From an uncultured SAR116 cluster alpha proteobacterium (GTDB lineage Bacteria; Pseudomonadota; Alphaproteobacteria; Puniceispirillales; Marisalimonadaceae), in assembly GCA_902625215.1 (NCBI GenBank), contig CACOAO010000011.1:1-64000 (forward strand): a DNA stretch of 64,000 bases. Direction: 5' to 3'. Under the pieces are notes generated by a model. The model ran no database searches, was not told the DNA's origin, and saw nothing but the letters and a program-made list of their open reading frames with translations. The translations under genes were made by a program, and so were the position numbers. This document shows, one piece after another, positions 7,814-15,876 of this stretch. Position 1 is the first letter of the stretch. The number at the start of each line of letters is the position of its first letter.

Positions 7814-9175
7814 ATGCAAAAAAAAGTATTTATAGGTTGTGGCGCAGGTTTTTCAGGTGATAGGTTTGATGCTTCAATACCAATTGTAAAAGAATTTAAA
7901 CATATAAATGAACCAAAATATTTGATGTTTGAAGTTCTGGCAGAAAGAACTCTAGCTATTGCTCAACAATTTAGAATTAAAAACCCAGAAGAAGGATATT
8001 CTCCTTTTTTAGATTCATATATAACTCCCATAATTGATGATTGCCTGCAAAATAACATTAAAATAATTTCAAATATTGGTGCAGCTAATCCTCTTGGGGC
8101 AGCAAAAAGAATTCTTAAAATTGCAAAAGAACAAATGACAAGGAAGCCTAAAATCGGAGTTGTAGTTGGTGATGACCTTTTAGAATATATGTCAAATAAA
8201 GAAATTCTAGAAAGCCCGACTGTGGAAGGGTTGGATTTTTCGAACAATCAAATTACAGCTGCAAATGTATATTTAGGCGCAAAACCAATAGCTGAAGCTC
8301 TATCCAAAGGAGCTGATATAGTAATTGTAGGAAGGACTGTTGATAGTGCTTTAGCACTTGGCCCACTTATTTATGAATATAACTGGAAAAATGAAGATTT
8401 AGACTTATTAGGTTCTGGGACTATTTGTGGACATCTTTTAGAATGTGGAGCTCAAGTAACAGGAGCCTATTTTGCAGATCCTGGTTTTAAAGACGTTCCA
8501 AATTTAGCTAAAGTAGGCTTTCCAATTGCAGAGTTTTATCAAGATGGATCTTTTGTAATTACTAAACCAAAAGATACTGGAGGGTTAGTAAGTAAAGCAA
8601 CAATAACGGAACAATTATTGTATGAGACACATGATCCATCGAATTATCTTGTCCCTGATGTAACTGCTGATATGTCAGGGCTCATACTAGAAGATGATGG
8701 TGAAAACAGAATTCTTGTAAAAGGTGGGAAAGGTAAAAAAGCACCACAAAAATTAAAAGCAACTATATGCTGCGACAATGGTTTTATGGGTGAAGCAGAA
8801 ATTAGTTATGCTGGACCAAATGCATTAGCAAGAGCAAAACTCGCTGGTGAAGTTATAAGTGAAAGAATTCAAATTCTTGGGCTTCAAGGTCAACTAAGAG
8901 TTGAAATTATTGGTGCTGGTTCGGTTCATTTTTCGATGGATGAAGCATCATCTTATGAGTTACCGAACGATGGTGATTATAGAGTTAGAACATCAGCAAT
9001 TTACCCTAAAAGATATCAAGCACAGCAAATGGTTGATGAAGTAATGTCTCTATACTGTTGTGGTCCAGCTGCCGGTGGAGGTGGTCGTGGATATGTAACA
9101 CCTCAGTCATCAACAGCATCAATAATGGTTAATAGAGAAATTGTTAGTACTAATGTTCAAGTCAAAATTTTATGA
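7814..9175 (+). CDS. AtuA-type acyclic terpene utilization family protein (DUF1446), main domain
   Basis: A protein of 453 residues from the ATG at 7814 (a TTG at 7802 would add four). It begins with VFIGCGAGFSGDRFDA, the usual start of DUF1446/AtuA proteins, and carries ISNIGAANPLGA, VVGRTVDSALALGP, GHLLECGAQVTGAYFADPG and a glycine-rich CCGPAAGGGGRG near the end. AtuA was named from acyclic terpene (citronellol) degradation, but its reaction is not established and homologues occur widely in acid-degradation clusters. The ferredoxin-like C-terminal domain often fused to AtuA is absent here and is encoded by the next gene. Likely operon with the two genes downstream. Confidence 0.82.
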   Translation: MQKKVFIGCGAGFSGDRFDASIPIVKEFKHINEPKYLMFEVLAERTLAIAQQFRIKNPEEGYSPFLDSYITPIIDDCLQNNIKIISNIGAANPLGAAKRILKIAKEQMTRKPKIGVVVGDDLLEYMSNKEILESPTVEGLDFSNNQITAANVYLGAKPIAEALSKGADIVIVGRTVDSALALGPLIYEYNWKNEDLDLLGSGTICGHLLECGAQVTGAYFADPGFKDVPNLAKVGFPIAEFYQDGSFVITKPKDTGGLVSKATITEQLLYETHDPSNYLVPDVTADMSGLILEDDGENRILVKGGKGKKAPQKLKATICCDNGFMGEAEISYAGPNALARAKLAGEVISERIQILGLQGQLRVEIIGAGSVHFSMDEASSYELPNDGDYRVRTSAIYPKRYQAQQMVDEVMSLYCCGPAAGGGGRGYVTPQSSTASIMVNREIVSTNVQVKIL

Positions 9176-9194
9176 TAATTAAGCTGAAGTATTT

Positions 9195-9569
9195 ATGATC
9201 AAGTTAAATTTGCCAGTACATTCTATAGCACATGCCAGAGCAGGAGATAAAGGAGATGTGTCCAATATCTCTTTAATAGCTTATTTAGAGAGTGGTTGGC
9301 CAGTTATAGAAAAATTAGCCACTGAAGAAAAAGTTCTTGAAATTTTTAAACATATGGGTGCAACAAAAGTAGACAGATACGAGCTACCAAATTTAAAAGC
9401 ACTAAACTTTGTTATTCATAGCGCACTTGGTGGAGGTGTTAATAGTTCATTAAGGCTTGACAGACACGGGAAAACTTTGTCTTCACACTTGCTCCATGAG
9501 TTAATTATACCAGTGACAGAAGATTTATTACCATTAAAGTCACCATATCTTAATAAATTTAAGGATTAA
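9195..9569 (+). CDS. AtuA-like ferredoxin-fold domain protein (free-standing C-terminal partner of AtuA)
   Basis: A 124-residue protein with the motif SIAHARAGDKGDVSNIS near the N-terminus and HSALGGGVNSSLRLDRHGK near the C-terminus, which characterise the domain found at the C-terminal end of long AtuA/DUF1446 proteins. Here it is a separate gene, 19 bases after the AtuA gene and 4 bases before a TPP-enzyme gene. The split form suggests a two-subunit complex, which is inference. Despite the domain name it has no cysteine cluster, so it does not hold an iron-sulfur centre. Confidence 0.8.
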   Translation: MIKLNLPVHSIAHARAGDKGDVSNISLIAYLESGWPVIEKLATEEKVLEIFKHMGATKVDRYELPNLKALNFVIHSALGGGVNSSLRLDRHGKTLSSHLLHELIIPVTEDLLPLKSPYLNKFKD

Positions 9570-9573
9570 AATC

Positions 9574-11238
9574 ATGAAAGAAGCTGGATCACTGCTAATT
9601 GAAATACTTGAAAACCAAAAAGTTGATAGAGTTTTTTGTGTGCCAGGAGAAAGTTATCTCTCAGTTATGAATGGCCTTCAAGAAACTTCAATAGAAACTG
9701 TACTTTGCAAACATGAGGGTGCAGCCTCTATAATGGCTGAAGCTGATGGAAAATTGACTGGAAGACCTGGAATAGCCTTTGTTACAAGAGGCCCTGGAGC
9801 CACAAATGCTGCTTCTGGGATACATATTGCTCAACAAGACAGTACGCCAATGATACTTTTTGTTGGCCAGATTGGTAAAGAAATGTATGGAAGAGACGCA
9901 TTTCAGGAAGTTGATTATCAACAATTTTTCGGTGGTATGGCAAAGCTGGTCGTCGAAGTACAACAAGCTGATAGATTACCAGAAATTGTTTCACGAGCTT
10001 ATCATACAGCTATGTCAGGAAGGCCTGGGCCTGTTATAATTGCATTACCAGAAAATATGCTAACAGAAAAAACTAAAAACAAACCTATTGGTTACATTAA
10101 TAATTTATCATCAGCTCCTTCTACAAGTGACTTGGCTCACTTCATTGAAGATATAAAATCTGCTGATAATCCAATTCTTATTTTAGGAGGATCTGTTTGG
10201 TCAAGCGAGGCTGGTAAAGATTTAGAATCAATATCTGAAATGCTAGGATTAACAATTTTAACTTCTCACAGAAGACAAAGTTTTTATAATAATCTTCATT
10301 CTAATTATGGTGGAGATTTAGGACTTGGTGTAAACCCAAAGCTAATTGAACGTATAAACAAGTCTGATTATTTAGTTTTATTGGGTGGTAGATTAAGTGA
10401 AAATCCATCTCAAGGTTTTTCACTATTAGGGATACCTGAACACGATAAAAAATTTGTTCATATTCACCCAGGTCCTGAAGAAATAGGAAGAATTTATAAA
10501 CCACATCTTGGTATTGCGTGTAGTCCCATATTTTTTGTGAATGCACTTAATAATGCATTGAAGGGCTTGAATACAAAACCATCATCTCATAATCAAGTTT
10601 TAGCAAACCAAGCCCACGAGGAATATTTAGAATGGGGAAACATGCCACTTGAGGCACCAAATTCAGGTGTTGACCTTACTACCGTTTTTAGAAGTTTAAG
10701 AGAAGATTTAAATGCTAACACAATCATTACAAATGGTGCTGGCAATTATGCCGTTTGGGGTCATAGATTATTTAGATTTACAAATTTTGGAACTCAACTA
10801 GCACCAATTTCTGGCTCAATGGGATATGGATTACCAGCTGCGATAGCCGCAAAATTAAGAAACCCTGATAAAACGGTGATAGCACTTGCAGGCGATGGTT
10901 GCTTTCAAATGACAGAAAATGAATTTGCTACGGCTGTTCAATACAACGCAGGAGTTATTGTGTTTGTAGTTGACAATGAAATGTATGGAACTATTAGGAT
11001 GCATCAACACAAAAATTATAAAGGAAGATATAAACATACAGGATTAACAAATCCTGATTTTAATAAACTAGCCGTTGCTATGGGTGGACAAGGATATACT
11101 GTTGAAAAAACACAAGATTTTATGAGTATTTATAATGAAGCACAAGAATGGACAAATAAAAATAATTTACCGTCGTTATTGCATATTAAAACTGGTTCTG
11201 AAATGGTTCTACCTGGAAAAAGATTTAGTTCATTATGA
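9574..11238 (+). CDS. thiamine-diphosphate-dependent enzyme (acetolactate synthase-like large subunit)
   Basis: A 554-residue enzyme with the three-domain ThDP architecture. The catalytic glutamate is Glu48 in LCKHEGAASIMAEADG; the cofactor/Mg motif starts GDG at 440-442 and ends with Asn468 (VVDN). It resembles acetolactate synthase, but also 2-oxoacid decarboxylases, glyoxylate carboligase and oxalyl-CoA decarboxylase in this superfamily. There is no ilvN small subunit and no ilvC nearby, so branched-chain synthesis is unlikely. It follows the two AtuA genes with a 4-base gap, so a role in decarboxylation or ligation of a 2-oxoacid in that pathway is plausible. It converges on a 2-hydroxyacid oxidase gene with a 6-base overlap. 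Confidence 0.83.
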   Translation: MKEAGSLLIEILENQKVDRVFCVPGESYLSVMNGLQETSIETVLCKHEGAASIMAEADGKLTGRPGIAFVTRGPGATNAASGIHIAQQDSTPMILFVGQIGKEMYGRDAFQEVDYQQFFGGMAKLVVEVQQADRLPEIVSRAYHTAMSGRPGPVIIALPENMLTEKTKNKPIGYINNLSSAPSTSDLAHFIEDIKSADNPILILGGSVWSSEAGKDLESISEMLGLTILTSHRRQSFYNNLHSNYGGDLGLGVNPKLIERINKSDYLVLLGGRLSENPSQGFSLLGIPEHDKKFVHIHPGPEEIGRIYKPHLGIACSPIFFVNALNNALKGLNTKPSSHNQVLANQAHEEYLEWGNMPLEAPNSGVDLTTVFRSLREDLNANTIITNGAGNYAVWGHRLFRFTNFGTQLAPISGSMGYGLPAAIAAKLRNPDKTVIALAGDGCFQMTENEFATAVQYNAGVIVFVVDNEMYGTIRMHQHKNYKGRYKHTGLTNPDFNKLAVAMGGQGYTVEKTQDFMSIYNEAQEWTNKNNLPSLLHIKTGSEMVLPGKRFSSL

Positions 11239-12435
11239 TGATAATTTAAATTTATTTAAGGTAAAATCATCTTCCAAAACCACATCTTCAGATTTTAATT
11301 CTTCAATATTTTTTGCGCATACTTGTTCCATGACATTTGCAAGTTCATCTTTTAAAATATCATGCACGTGATTAGCTCCTCTATCTCCCAAAGCGGCAAG
11401 TCCTATTATAAATGGTCTTCCTGTCATTACAAAATCTGCTCCAAGCATTAACCCCTTGCAAATATCTTGACCTGAGTAAAAACCTGAATCAATTATAATA
11501 GGAAATTTTGGTCCTAATTTTTTTCGAGTTTCCGGTAAAATTTGAAGAGGACTTGGGGCAATATCAATTTGACGACCACCATGATTAGATAAATAAATTG
11601 CATCTACAATCTTTGAAGCTATGATTGCATCGTCTACATGCATTAAGCCTTTTAATATAATTGGACCTTTCCAGATATCACGAACTTCTTTGAGATAATC
11701 CCAGTCTAAATATCGTTGCATTTGACTGCCAGCAAAACCAGCTTTAGATTTAGCATTTCCATGCCAAGTGCCGTCGCTATATTGATCCATTGTTCCAAAT
11801 TTAGGAATTCCATTTATAAGTGTATTTATAGACCATGAAGGACAAATTGCGGCTTGGAAAATTGTTCTTAGATTAGTTTTTGGAGGGACAGAAACACCTG
11901 CCATTCTAAGTCTTTCTCTTCTACTTGAAGCAGGGATATCTGCAGTAATAATTAGTGTCTTAAATCCTGAATTTTTTGCTCTTTTTAATAAATCGTTTCT
12001 AATAGCTTTATCTGCTGGTGGATATAATTGAAACCAGCCAGTACCTTTTAAATATTTTCCAACCTTTTCTACAGATGCACATGCAACAGTTGACAATGAA
12101 AAGGGAATATTATTTTTTACAGACATTTTTGCTAATGATACTTCTGCACCAGGCCACATAAGGCTTGTCATTCCAACAGGGGCCATGCCAAACGGCGCAT
12201 CATATTCATAGTCGAATAATTTTGTTTTCAAATCAGGATCAACCGTTCCTTTTAAATATTTAGGAACTAGAAAAATTTTATTTAATACTTTTCTATTGTT
12301 CTCAAGAGCTTCATCATAACCTGTTCCTGCAAATAGATACTCTGAAGCAAAATGAGGAATTCTTCTTTTTGCTAAATTTACCATATCAGACACTCTTGGG
12401 AATTTATCAACCAAACTAGACAAAATGTACTCCAT
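11233..12435 (-). CDS. FMN-dependent alpha-hydroxy-acid oxidase/dehydrogenase (LldD/glycolate oxidase type)
   Basis: A 400-residue TIM-barrel flavoenzyme. The active-site signature SNHGGRQ is at 283-289, giving base His285 and substrate-binding Arg288. Lys262 (IILKGLM) and the phosphate-binding region around DSGFYSGQD and MTGRPF (338-342) complete the FMN site. The family oxidises (S)-2-hydroxy acids such as L-lactate, glycolate or mandelate to the 2-oxoacid. A 2-oxoacid product could feed the ThDP enzyme encoded convergently next door, but this is inference. It has no hydrophobic insertion long enough to call membrane association. Preceded by an AT-rich divergent promoter region shared with the RraA homologue. 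Confidence 0.9.
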   Translation of the reverse strand: MEYILSSLVDKFPRVSDMVNLAKRRIPHFASEYLFAGTGYDEALENNRKVLNKIFLVPKYLKGTVDPDLKTKLFDYEYDAPFGMAPVGMTSLMWPGAEVSLAKMSVKNNIPFSLSTVACASVEKVGKYLKGTGWFQLYPPADKAIRNDLLKRAKNSGFKTLIITADIPASSRRERLRMAGVSVPPKTNLRTIFQAAICPSWSINTLINGIPKFGTMDQYSDGTWHGNAKSKAGFAGSQMQRYLDWDYLKEVRDIWKGPIILKGLMHVDDAIIASKIVDAIYLSNHGGRQIDIAPSPLQILPETRKKLGPKFPIIIDSGFYSGQDICKGLMLGADFVMTGRPFIIGLAALGDRGANHVHDILKDELANVMEQVCAKNIEELKSEDVVLEDDFTLNKFKLSS

Positions 12436-12457
12436 AAAATTATTAGTGTTTTCAATT

Positions 12458-12467
12458 TAACATGTTA
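12458..12467. promoter_or_regulatory. palindrome TAACATGTTA in the divergent promoter
   Basis: A perfect 10-base palindrome, TAACATGTTA, sits between the divergent 2-hydroxyacid oxidase and RraA genes, 23 bases upstream of the oxidase start. The same 10-mer is the core of the palindrome at 21775-21786 upstream of the DoxX gene. A binding site for a dimeric repressor is possible. The region is very AT-rich, so chance occurrence cannot be excluded. Confidence 0.3.
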
Positions 12468-12509
12468 TTAATTAATAATTAATTAAATAAATAGAATATT
12501 GAGAAAAAA

Positions 12510-13214
12510 ATGATAGAAAATCCACCCCTAATACAAATAAAAAAATCATCCAGTAGAAATAGACCTTCAATAAAACAACTTGCAAATTTTAAGAATGTCC
12601 CAACAGGATTTATATGTGATGCTTTGAACGGTTATGCAGCTCTTGATACAAATATTAAACCTCTTCTTAATTCAGGTAAAAATGTTGAACATATTGTTGG
12701 ACCTGCTTTAACAGTTTTTTCTGGGGCAGCTGATGTACTTGGAATGTCAATTGCACTAAGTGAAATACAACCGGGAGACATTGTTGTAAATGGAGTAAGT
12801 GGATTTCAAGGTACTGCTGCAGTTGGTGACAGGATTGCAGGAATGATTAAAAATAATGGAGGAATAGGTCTTGTAACCGATGGTCCTATGAGAGACTTAG
12901 AAGGTATTATAGAAACTGGACTTAGTTGCTTTTGTACAGGATTAAATCCGAATTCTCCATATAATAGTGGTCCAGCAAAAATTGGATATCCAACTGAAAT
13001 AGGTGGCAAGACCGTTCACTCAGGAGATATCATTGTAGCTGATGCTGATGGAGTTACTGTGGTTCCGTTTAACAAAATTGACGAAGTTATAGAAAAGTTA
13101 GATAGAATTATTGAATTAGAAAATGCAATGGATGAAAAGGTAAAAAATGGGCTAAAAATTTCCCAAAAAGCTCTTAATTATATCAACAGTGATCAGATTA
13201 TATATGAGGATTAG
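12510..13214 (+). CDS. RraA-like aldolase/decarboxylase family protein
   Basis: A 234-residue protein of the RraA/HMG-aldolase fold. Core motifs are PTGFICDALNGYAAL (31-45), VGPALTVF (63-70), GDIVVNG (89-95), and the catalytic DGPMRDLE (124-131), where Arg128 and Asp129 match the pyruvate- and Mg-binding positions in 4-carboxy-4-hydroxy-2-oxoadipate aldolase. This pattern favours a class II pyruvate aldolase or oxaloacetate decarboxylase over the RNase E inhibitor role for which RraA was first named. The substrate is probably a 2-oxo-4-hydroxy-dicarboxylate, which is inference. It transcribes away from the hydroxyacid oxidase and converges on the CoA-transferase operon. Confidence 0.82.
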   Translation: MIENPPLIQIKKSSSRNRPSIKQLANFKNVPTGFICDALNGYAALDTNIKPLLNSGKNVEHIVGPALTVFSGAADVLGMSIALSEIQPGDIVVNGVSGFQGTAAVGDRIAGMIKNNGGIGLVTDGPMRDLEGIIETGLSCFCTGLNPNSPYNSGPAKIGYPTEIGGKTVHSGDIIVADADGVTVVPFNKIDEVIEKLDRIIELENAMDEKVKNGLKISQKALNYINSDQIIYED

Positions 13215-13221
13215 ATCACTG
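13187..13221. terminator. possible bidirectional hairpin at a convergent gene junction
   Basis: CAGTGATC (13187-13194) and GATCACTG (13214-13221) form a perfect 8-base-pair stem around a 19-base AT-rich loop. It spans the stop codons of both the RraA-like gene and the convergent CoA-transferase beta gene. No long T-tract follows on either strand, so intrinsic termination is only a possibility. Confidence 0.35.
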
Positions 13222-13872
13222 ATATACATTTCCATCCGTAACACTTTGAAGATATTCAATTGTTATATTTTCATTCAACTGAATTACTTTAAAACCTTCA
13301 TCTGTTATATCAAGAACTGCATAATCTGAATAAATTCTAGAAACAACTCCTGTTCCTGTGAGTGGTAACGAACACTTTTGAACGAGTTTAGGCTTTCCTT
13401 CTTTTGTCAAATGCTGTGTCATTACAAACACGTTTTTAGCTCCTGCAACTAAATCCATAGCCCCACCTACTGCTGGTATCCCTTTACCAGTTGACCAATT
13501 TGCAAGATCTCCTGTAACAGAAATTTCCATTGCCCCTAGTACACAGTAATCAATATGCCCTCCTCTTATCATAGAAAAGCTATCCGCATGATGACAAAAA
13601 CTCCCTCCTGGAAGAATAGTAACTGGTTTTTTACCAGCATTTATGAGATCTAAATCAATTTCGTTCTCATTTGGTGATGGTCCCATTCCCAATAAACCAT
13701 TTTCTGAATGATAAATTATTTCTCTATCTTCTTTTATGTATTGAGATACTAATTCTGGCATACCAATGCCAAGATTCACATAAGAAGAATGAGGTAAATC
13801 ATTTGCTATTTTCGATGCAATTTTATTTCTATCCCATCCCTTAATTAAATCATTTGTATTTATATTTGTCAT
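13216..13872 (-). CDS. 3-oxoacid CoA-transferase subunit B
   Basis: A 218-residue beta subunit of a family I CoA transferase. The catalytic glutamate that forms the enzyme-CoA thioester is Glu57 in YHSENGLLGMG, preceded by VNLGIGMPE (32-40). DLVAGAKNVFVMTQH and LPLTGTGVVSRIYSDYAVLDI are also standard for the family. It overlaps the alpha subunit gene by 4 bases and follows it in the operon. The pair transfers CoA between succinyl-CoA (or another donor) and 3-oxoacids such as acetoacetate or 3-oxoadipate; sequence alone does not separate ScoB from PcaJ. Confidence 0.9.
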   Translation of the reverse strand: MTNINTNDLIKGWDRNKIASKIANDLPHSSYVNLGIGMPELVSQYIKEDREIIYHSENGLLGMGPSPNENEIDLDLINAGKKPVTILPGGSFCHHADSFSMIRGGHIDYCVLGAMEISVTGDLANWSTGKGIPAVGGAMDLVAGAKNVFVMTQHLTKEGKPKLVQKCSLPLTGTGVVSRIYSDYAVLDITDEGFKVIQLNENITIEYLQSVTDGNVYQ

Positions 13873-14582
13873 GGATATGTCATCCCTTCTTCAATAGCAT
13901 TGGTCTCAATAATAGGATTTTCTATATTAATAAGACTTTGAACAAAAATACCCGGAGTAATGACATGTTCAGGGTTTATTTCGCCTGGTTCTAAAATATT
14001 TTTTACTTGAACTAATGATCTATCTGCAGCCATACACATTATTGGATTAAAGTTCCTAGCGGTTTTATTGTATGTGAGGTTGCCGTATCTATCGGCTGTT
14101 TCTGCTTTAACAAAAGCAAAATCTGCTTTTAAAGCTTCCTCAAGAATATATTTCTTTCCATTGAAAATTTTTTCTTCTTTACCCTCGGCCAAAGGAGTTC
14201 CAACTCCAGTAGCAGTATAAAATCCAGGTATACCTGACCCAGCTGCCCTAATTCTCTCCGCCAAAGTCCCTTGTGGAACAACTTCTAATTCGATTTCACC
14301 TTTATTATACAATTCTGGGAAAGTAACTCCTTTGGCAGATCTTGCAAAAGAACAAATGACTTTTTTAACTTGTTTTTGACCAATTAACGCCCCAAGACCC
14401 ACTCTTCCATTTCCTGAGTTATTAGCAATAATTGTTAAATCCTTCGTGCCTTTATCAATTAAACCGTGCAATAATTCGATTGGACTGCCAGCTTCCCCAA
14501 AACCGCCGACCATTATTGTTGCTCCATCAAATACATCAGACAAAATTTCGGTCATATCTTTCTTTATTTTGTTGATTTGCAT
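13869..14582 (-). CDS. 3-oxoacid CoA-transferase subunit A
   Basis: A 237-residue alpha subunit of a family I CoA transferase. MVGGFGEAGSPIELLHGL near residue 21 is the CoA-binding glycine-rich loop, followed by NNSGNGRVGLG, VPQGTLAERIRAAGSGIPGFYTATGVGT and DFAFVKAETADRYGNL. It is the promoter-proximal gene of a two-gene operon, with the beta subunit overlapping by 4 bases. Together they make a heteromeric transferase that activates or releases a 3-oxoacid. The gene is divergent from the acyl-CoA dehydrogenase pair, so a shared promoter region of 88 bases controls acid activation and oxidation. Confidence 0.9.
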   Translation of the reverse strand: MQINKIKKDMTEILSDVFDGATIMVGGFGEAGSPIELLHGLIDKGTKDLTIIANNSGNGRVGLGALIGQKQVKKVICSFARSAKGVTFPELYNKGEIELEVVPQGTLAERIRAAGSGIPGFYTATGVGTPLAEGKEEKIFNGKKYILEEALKADFAFVKAETADRYGNLTYNKTARNFNPIMCMAADRSLVQVKNILEPGEINPEHVITPGIFVQSLINIENPIIETNAIEEGMTYP

Positions 14583-14670
14583 TCTAACCTTTCATATTAT
14601 TGTATTTTTTTTATAAATATTATAGTAACAAATATATATAATATTATATCAAACTGAATGGTAATTAATA

Positions 14671-15867
14671 ATGAATTTTGAATATTCTGAAAAAGAAGAG
14701 AAATTTCGAACAGAAGTAAGAGATTGGCTTAAAGATACACTTCCAAAGTACCTGTCTGAAAAAGTTAAAAAACACCAAAGACTCACCAAAGAAGATTACG
14801 AATTATTTATGAACAATTTAAGTAAAAAGGGCTGGATTGCTTGGCATTGGCCAGAAGAATACGGTGGAACTGGTTGGAATGCAATTGAAAAGCATATATT
14901 TGAAGAAGAAATTGTTAAAGCATCTGCTCCAAGAATTGTACCATTTGGCGTTAATATGTTAGGTCCAGTTTTGATTGAATTTGGATCTGAGGAACAAAAA
15001 GCTTATTATCTTCCAAGAATTTTAAATAACGAGGATTGGTGGGCTCAAGGATATTCTGAACCCGGAGCAGGTTCAGATCTAGCAAGTCTTAAAACAACAG
15101 CAATAGACAAAGGTGACCATTATTTAGTTAATGGACAAAAAACTTGGACAACTCTAGGACATCATGCTGATAAAATTTTTTGTCTAGTTAAAACTGATAT
15201 TAATGTTAAACCCCAATTAGGAATTTCTTTTCTTCTTATAGATATGGACTCACCTGGTGTTGAAGTTAAACCGATAATAACACTTGACGGCGAACATGAG
15301 GTTAATGAGGTTTGGTTCACTGATGTTAAAGTTCCTAAAAAAAACTTGGTTGGAAAAGAAAATGAAGGCTGGACATACGCGAAGTATTTACTAACTTTTG
15401 AAAGAACTGGAATAGCAGGTGTACCCAATTCAAAATCAGCTTTAAATCACTTAAAAATGGTTTCAAGAAAATCCATGAAAAATGGAAAACCATTAATTGA
15501 TGATCCAATGTTTTCCTCAGAAATTGCTGAATTAGAAATAGACTTATTAGCTATGGAAATTTTTAATCTTAGAACAGTAAGTGCAGCAGCTGAAGGTAAG
15601 GCTCCAGGAATGGAAAGCTCTTTACTCAAAATTAAAGGTACACTTGTAAGACAAAAAACGACGGAATTACTTAGAAAAGCTCTTGGTCCACAAGCTTTAC
15701 CATATTTACCTGAACAATTTGACGAAGGTTGGAATGAAATGCCAATTGGACCAGAATATGCTGGCCCTATTGCAAAGCAGTATTTTAATATGCGAAAAAT
15801 TTCAATTTATGGTGGATCTAATGAAATTCAAAAAAACATAGTTGCAAAAGCATCATTTGGTTTATAG
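14671..15867 (+). CDS. acyl-CoA dehydrogenase (first of a pair)
   Basis: A 398-residue FAD-dependent acyl-CoA dehydrogenase. Landmarks are WAQGYSEPGAGSDLASL (the FAD/substrate loop), LVNGQKTWTTLGHHAD, DEVWFTDVKVPKKNLVG-like strands, FERTGIAGVPNS and the C-terminal FAD-interacting IYGGSNEIQKNIVAK. It is followed 9 bases later by a second, smaller and diverged dehydrogenase. Such adjacent pairs are known to form alpha2beta2 heterotetramers acting on bulky acyl-CoAs (for example steroid side-chain enzymes), with one FAD per heterodimer interface. The substrate here is unknown. Confidence 0.9.
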   Translation: MNFEYSEKEEKFRTEVRDWLKDTLPKYLSEKVKKHQRLTKEDYELFMNNLSKKGWIAWHWPEEYGGTGWNAIEKHIFEEEIVKASAPRIVPFGVNMLGPVLIEFGSEEQKAYYLPRILNNEDWWAQGYSEPGAGSDLASLKTTAIDKGDHYLVNGQKTWTTLGHHADKIFCLVKTDINVKPQLGISFLLIDMDSPGVEVKPIITLDGEHEVNEVWFTDVKVPKKNLVGKENEGWTYAKYLLTFERTGIAGVPNSKSALNHLKMVSRKSMKNGKPLIDDPMFSSEIAELEIDLLAMEIFNLRTVSAAAEGKAPGMESSLLKIKGTLVRQKTTELLRKALGPQALPYLPEQFDEGWNEMPIGPEYAGPIAKQYFNMRKISIYGGSNEIQKNIVAKASFGL

Positions 15868-15876
15868 GAAGTAAGA

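Noticed and set aside
9574-11238. Biosynthetic acetolactate synthase (ilvB)
   Set aside because: No regulatory subunit or other branched-chain genes; the operon has AtuA-type genes instead, so the symbol is not justified.
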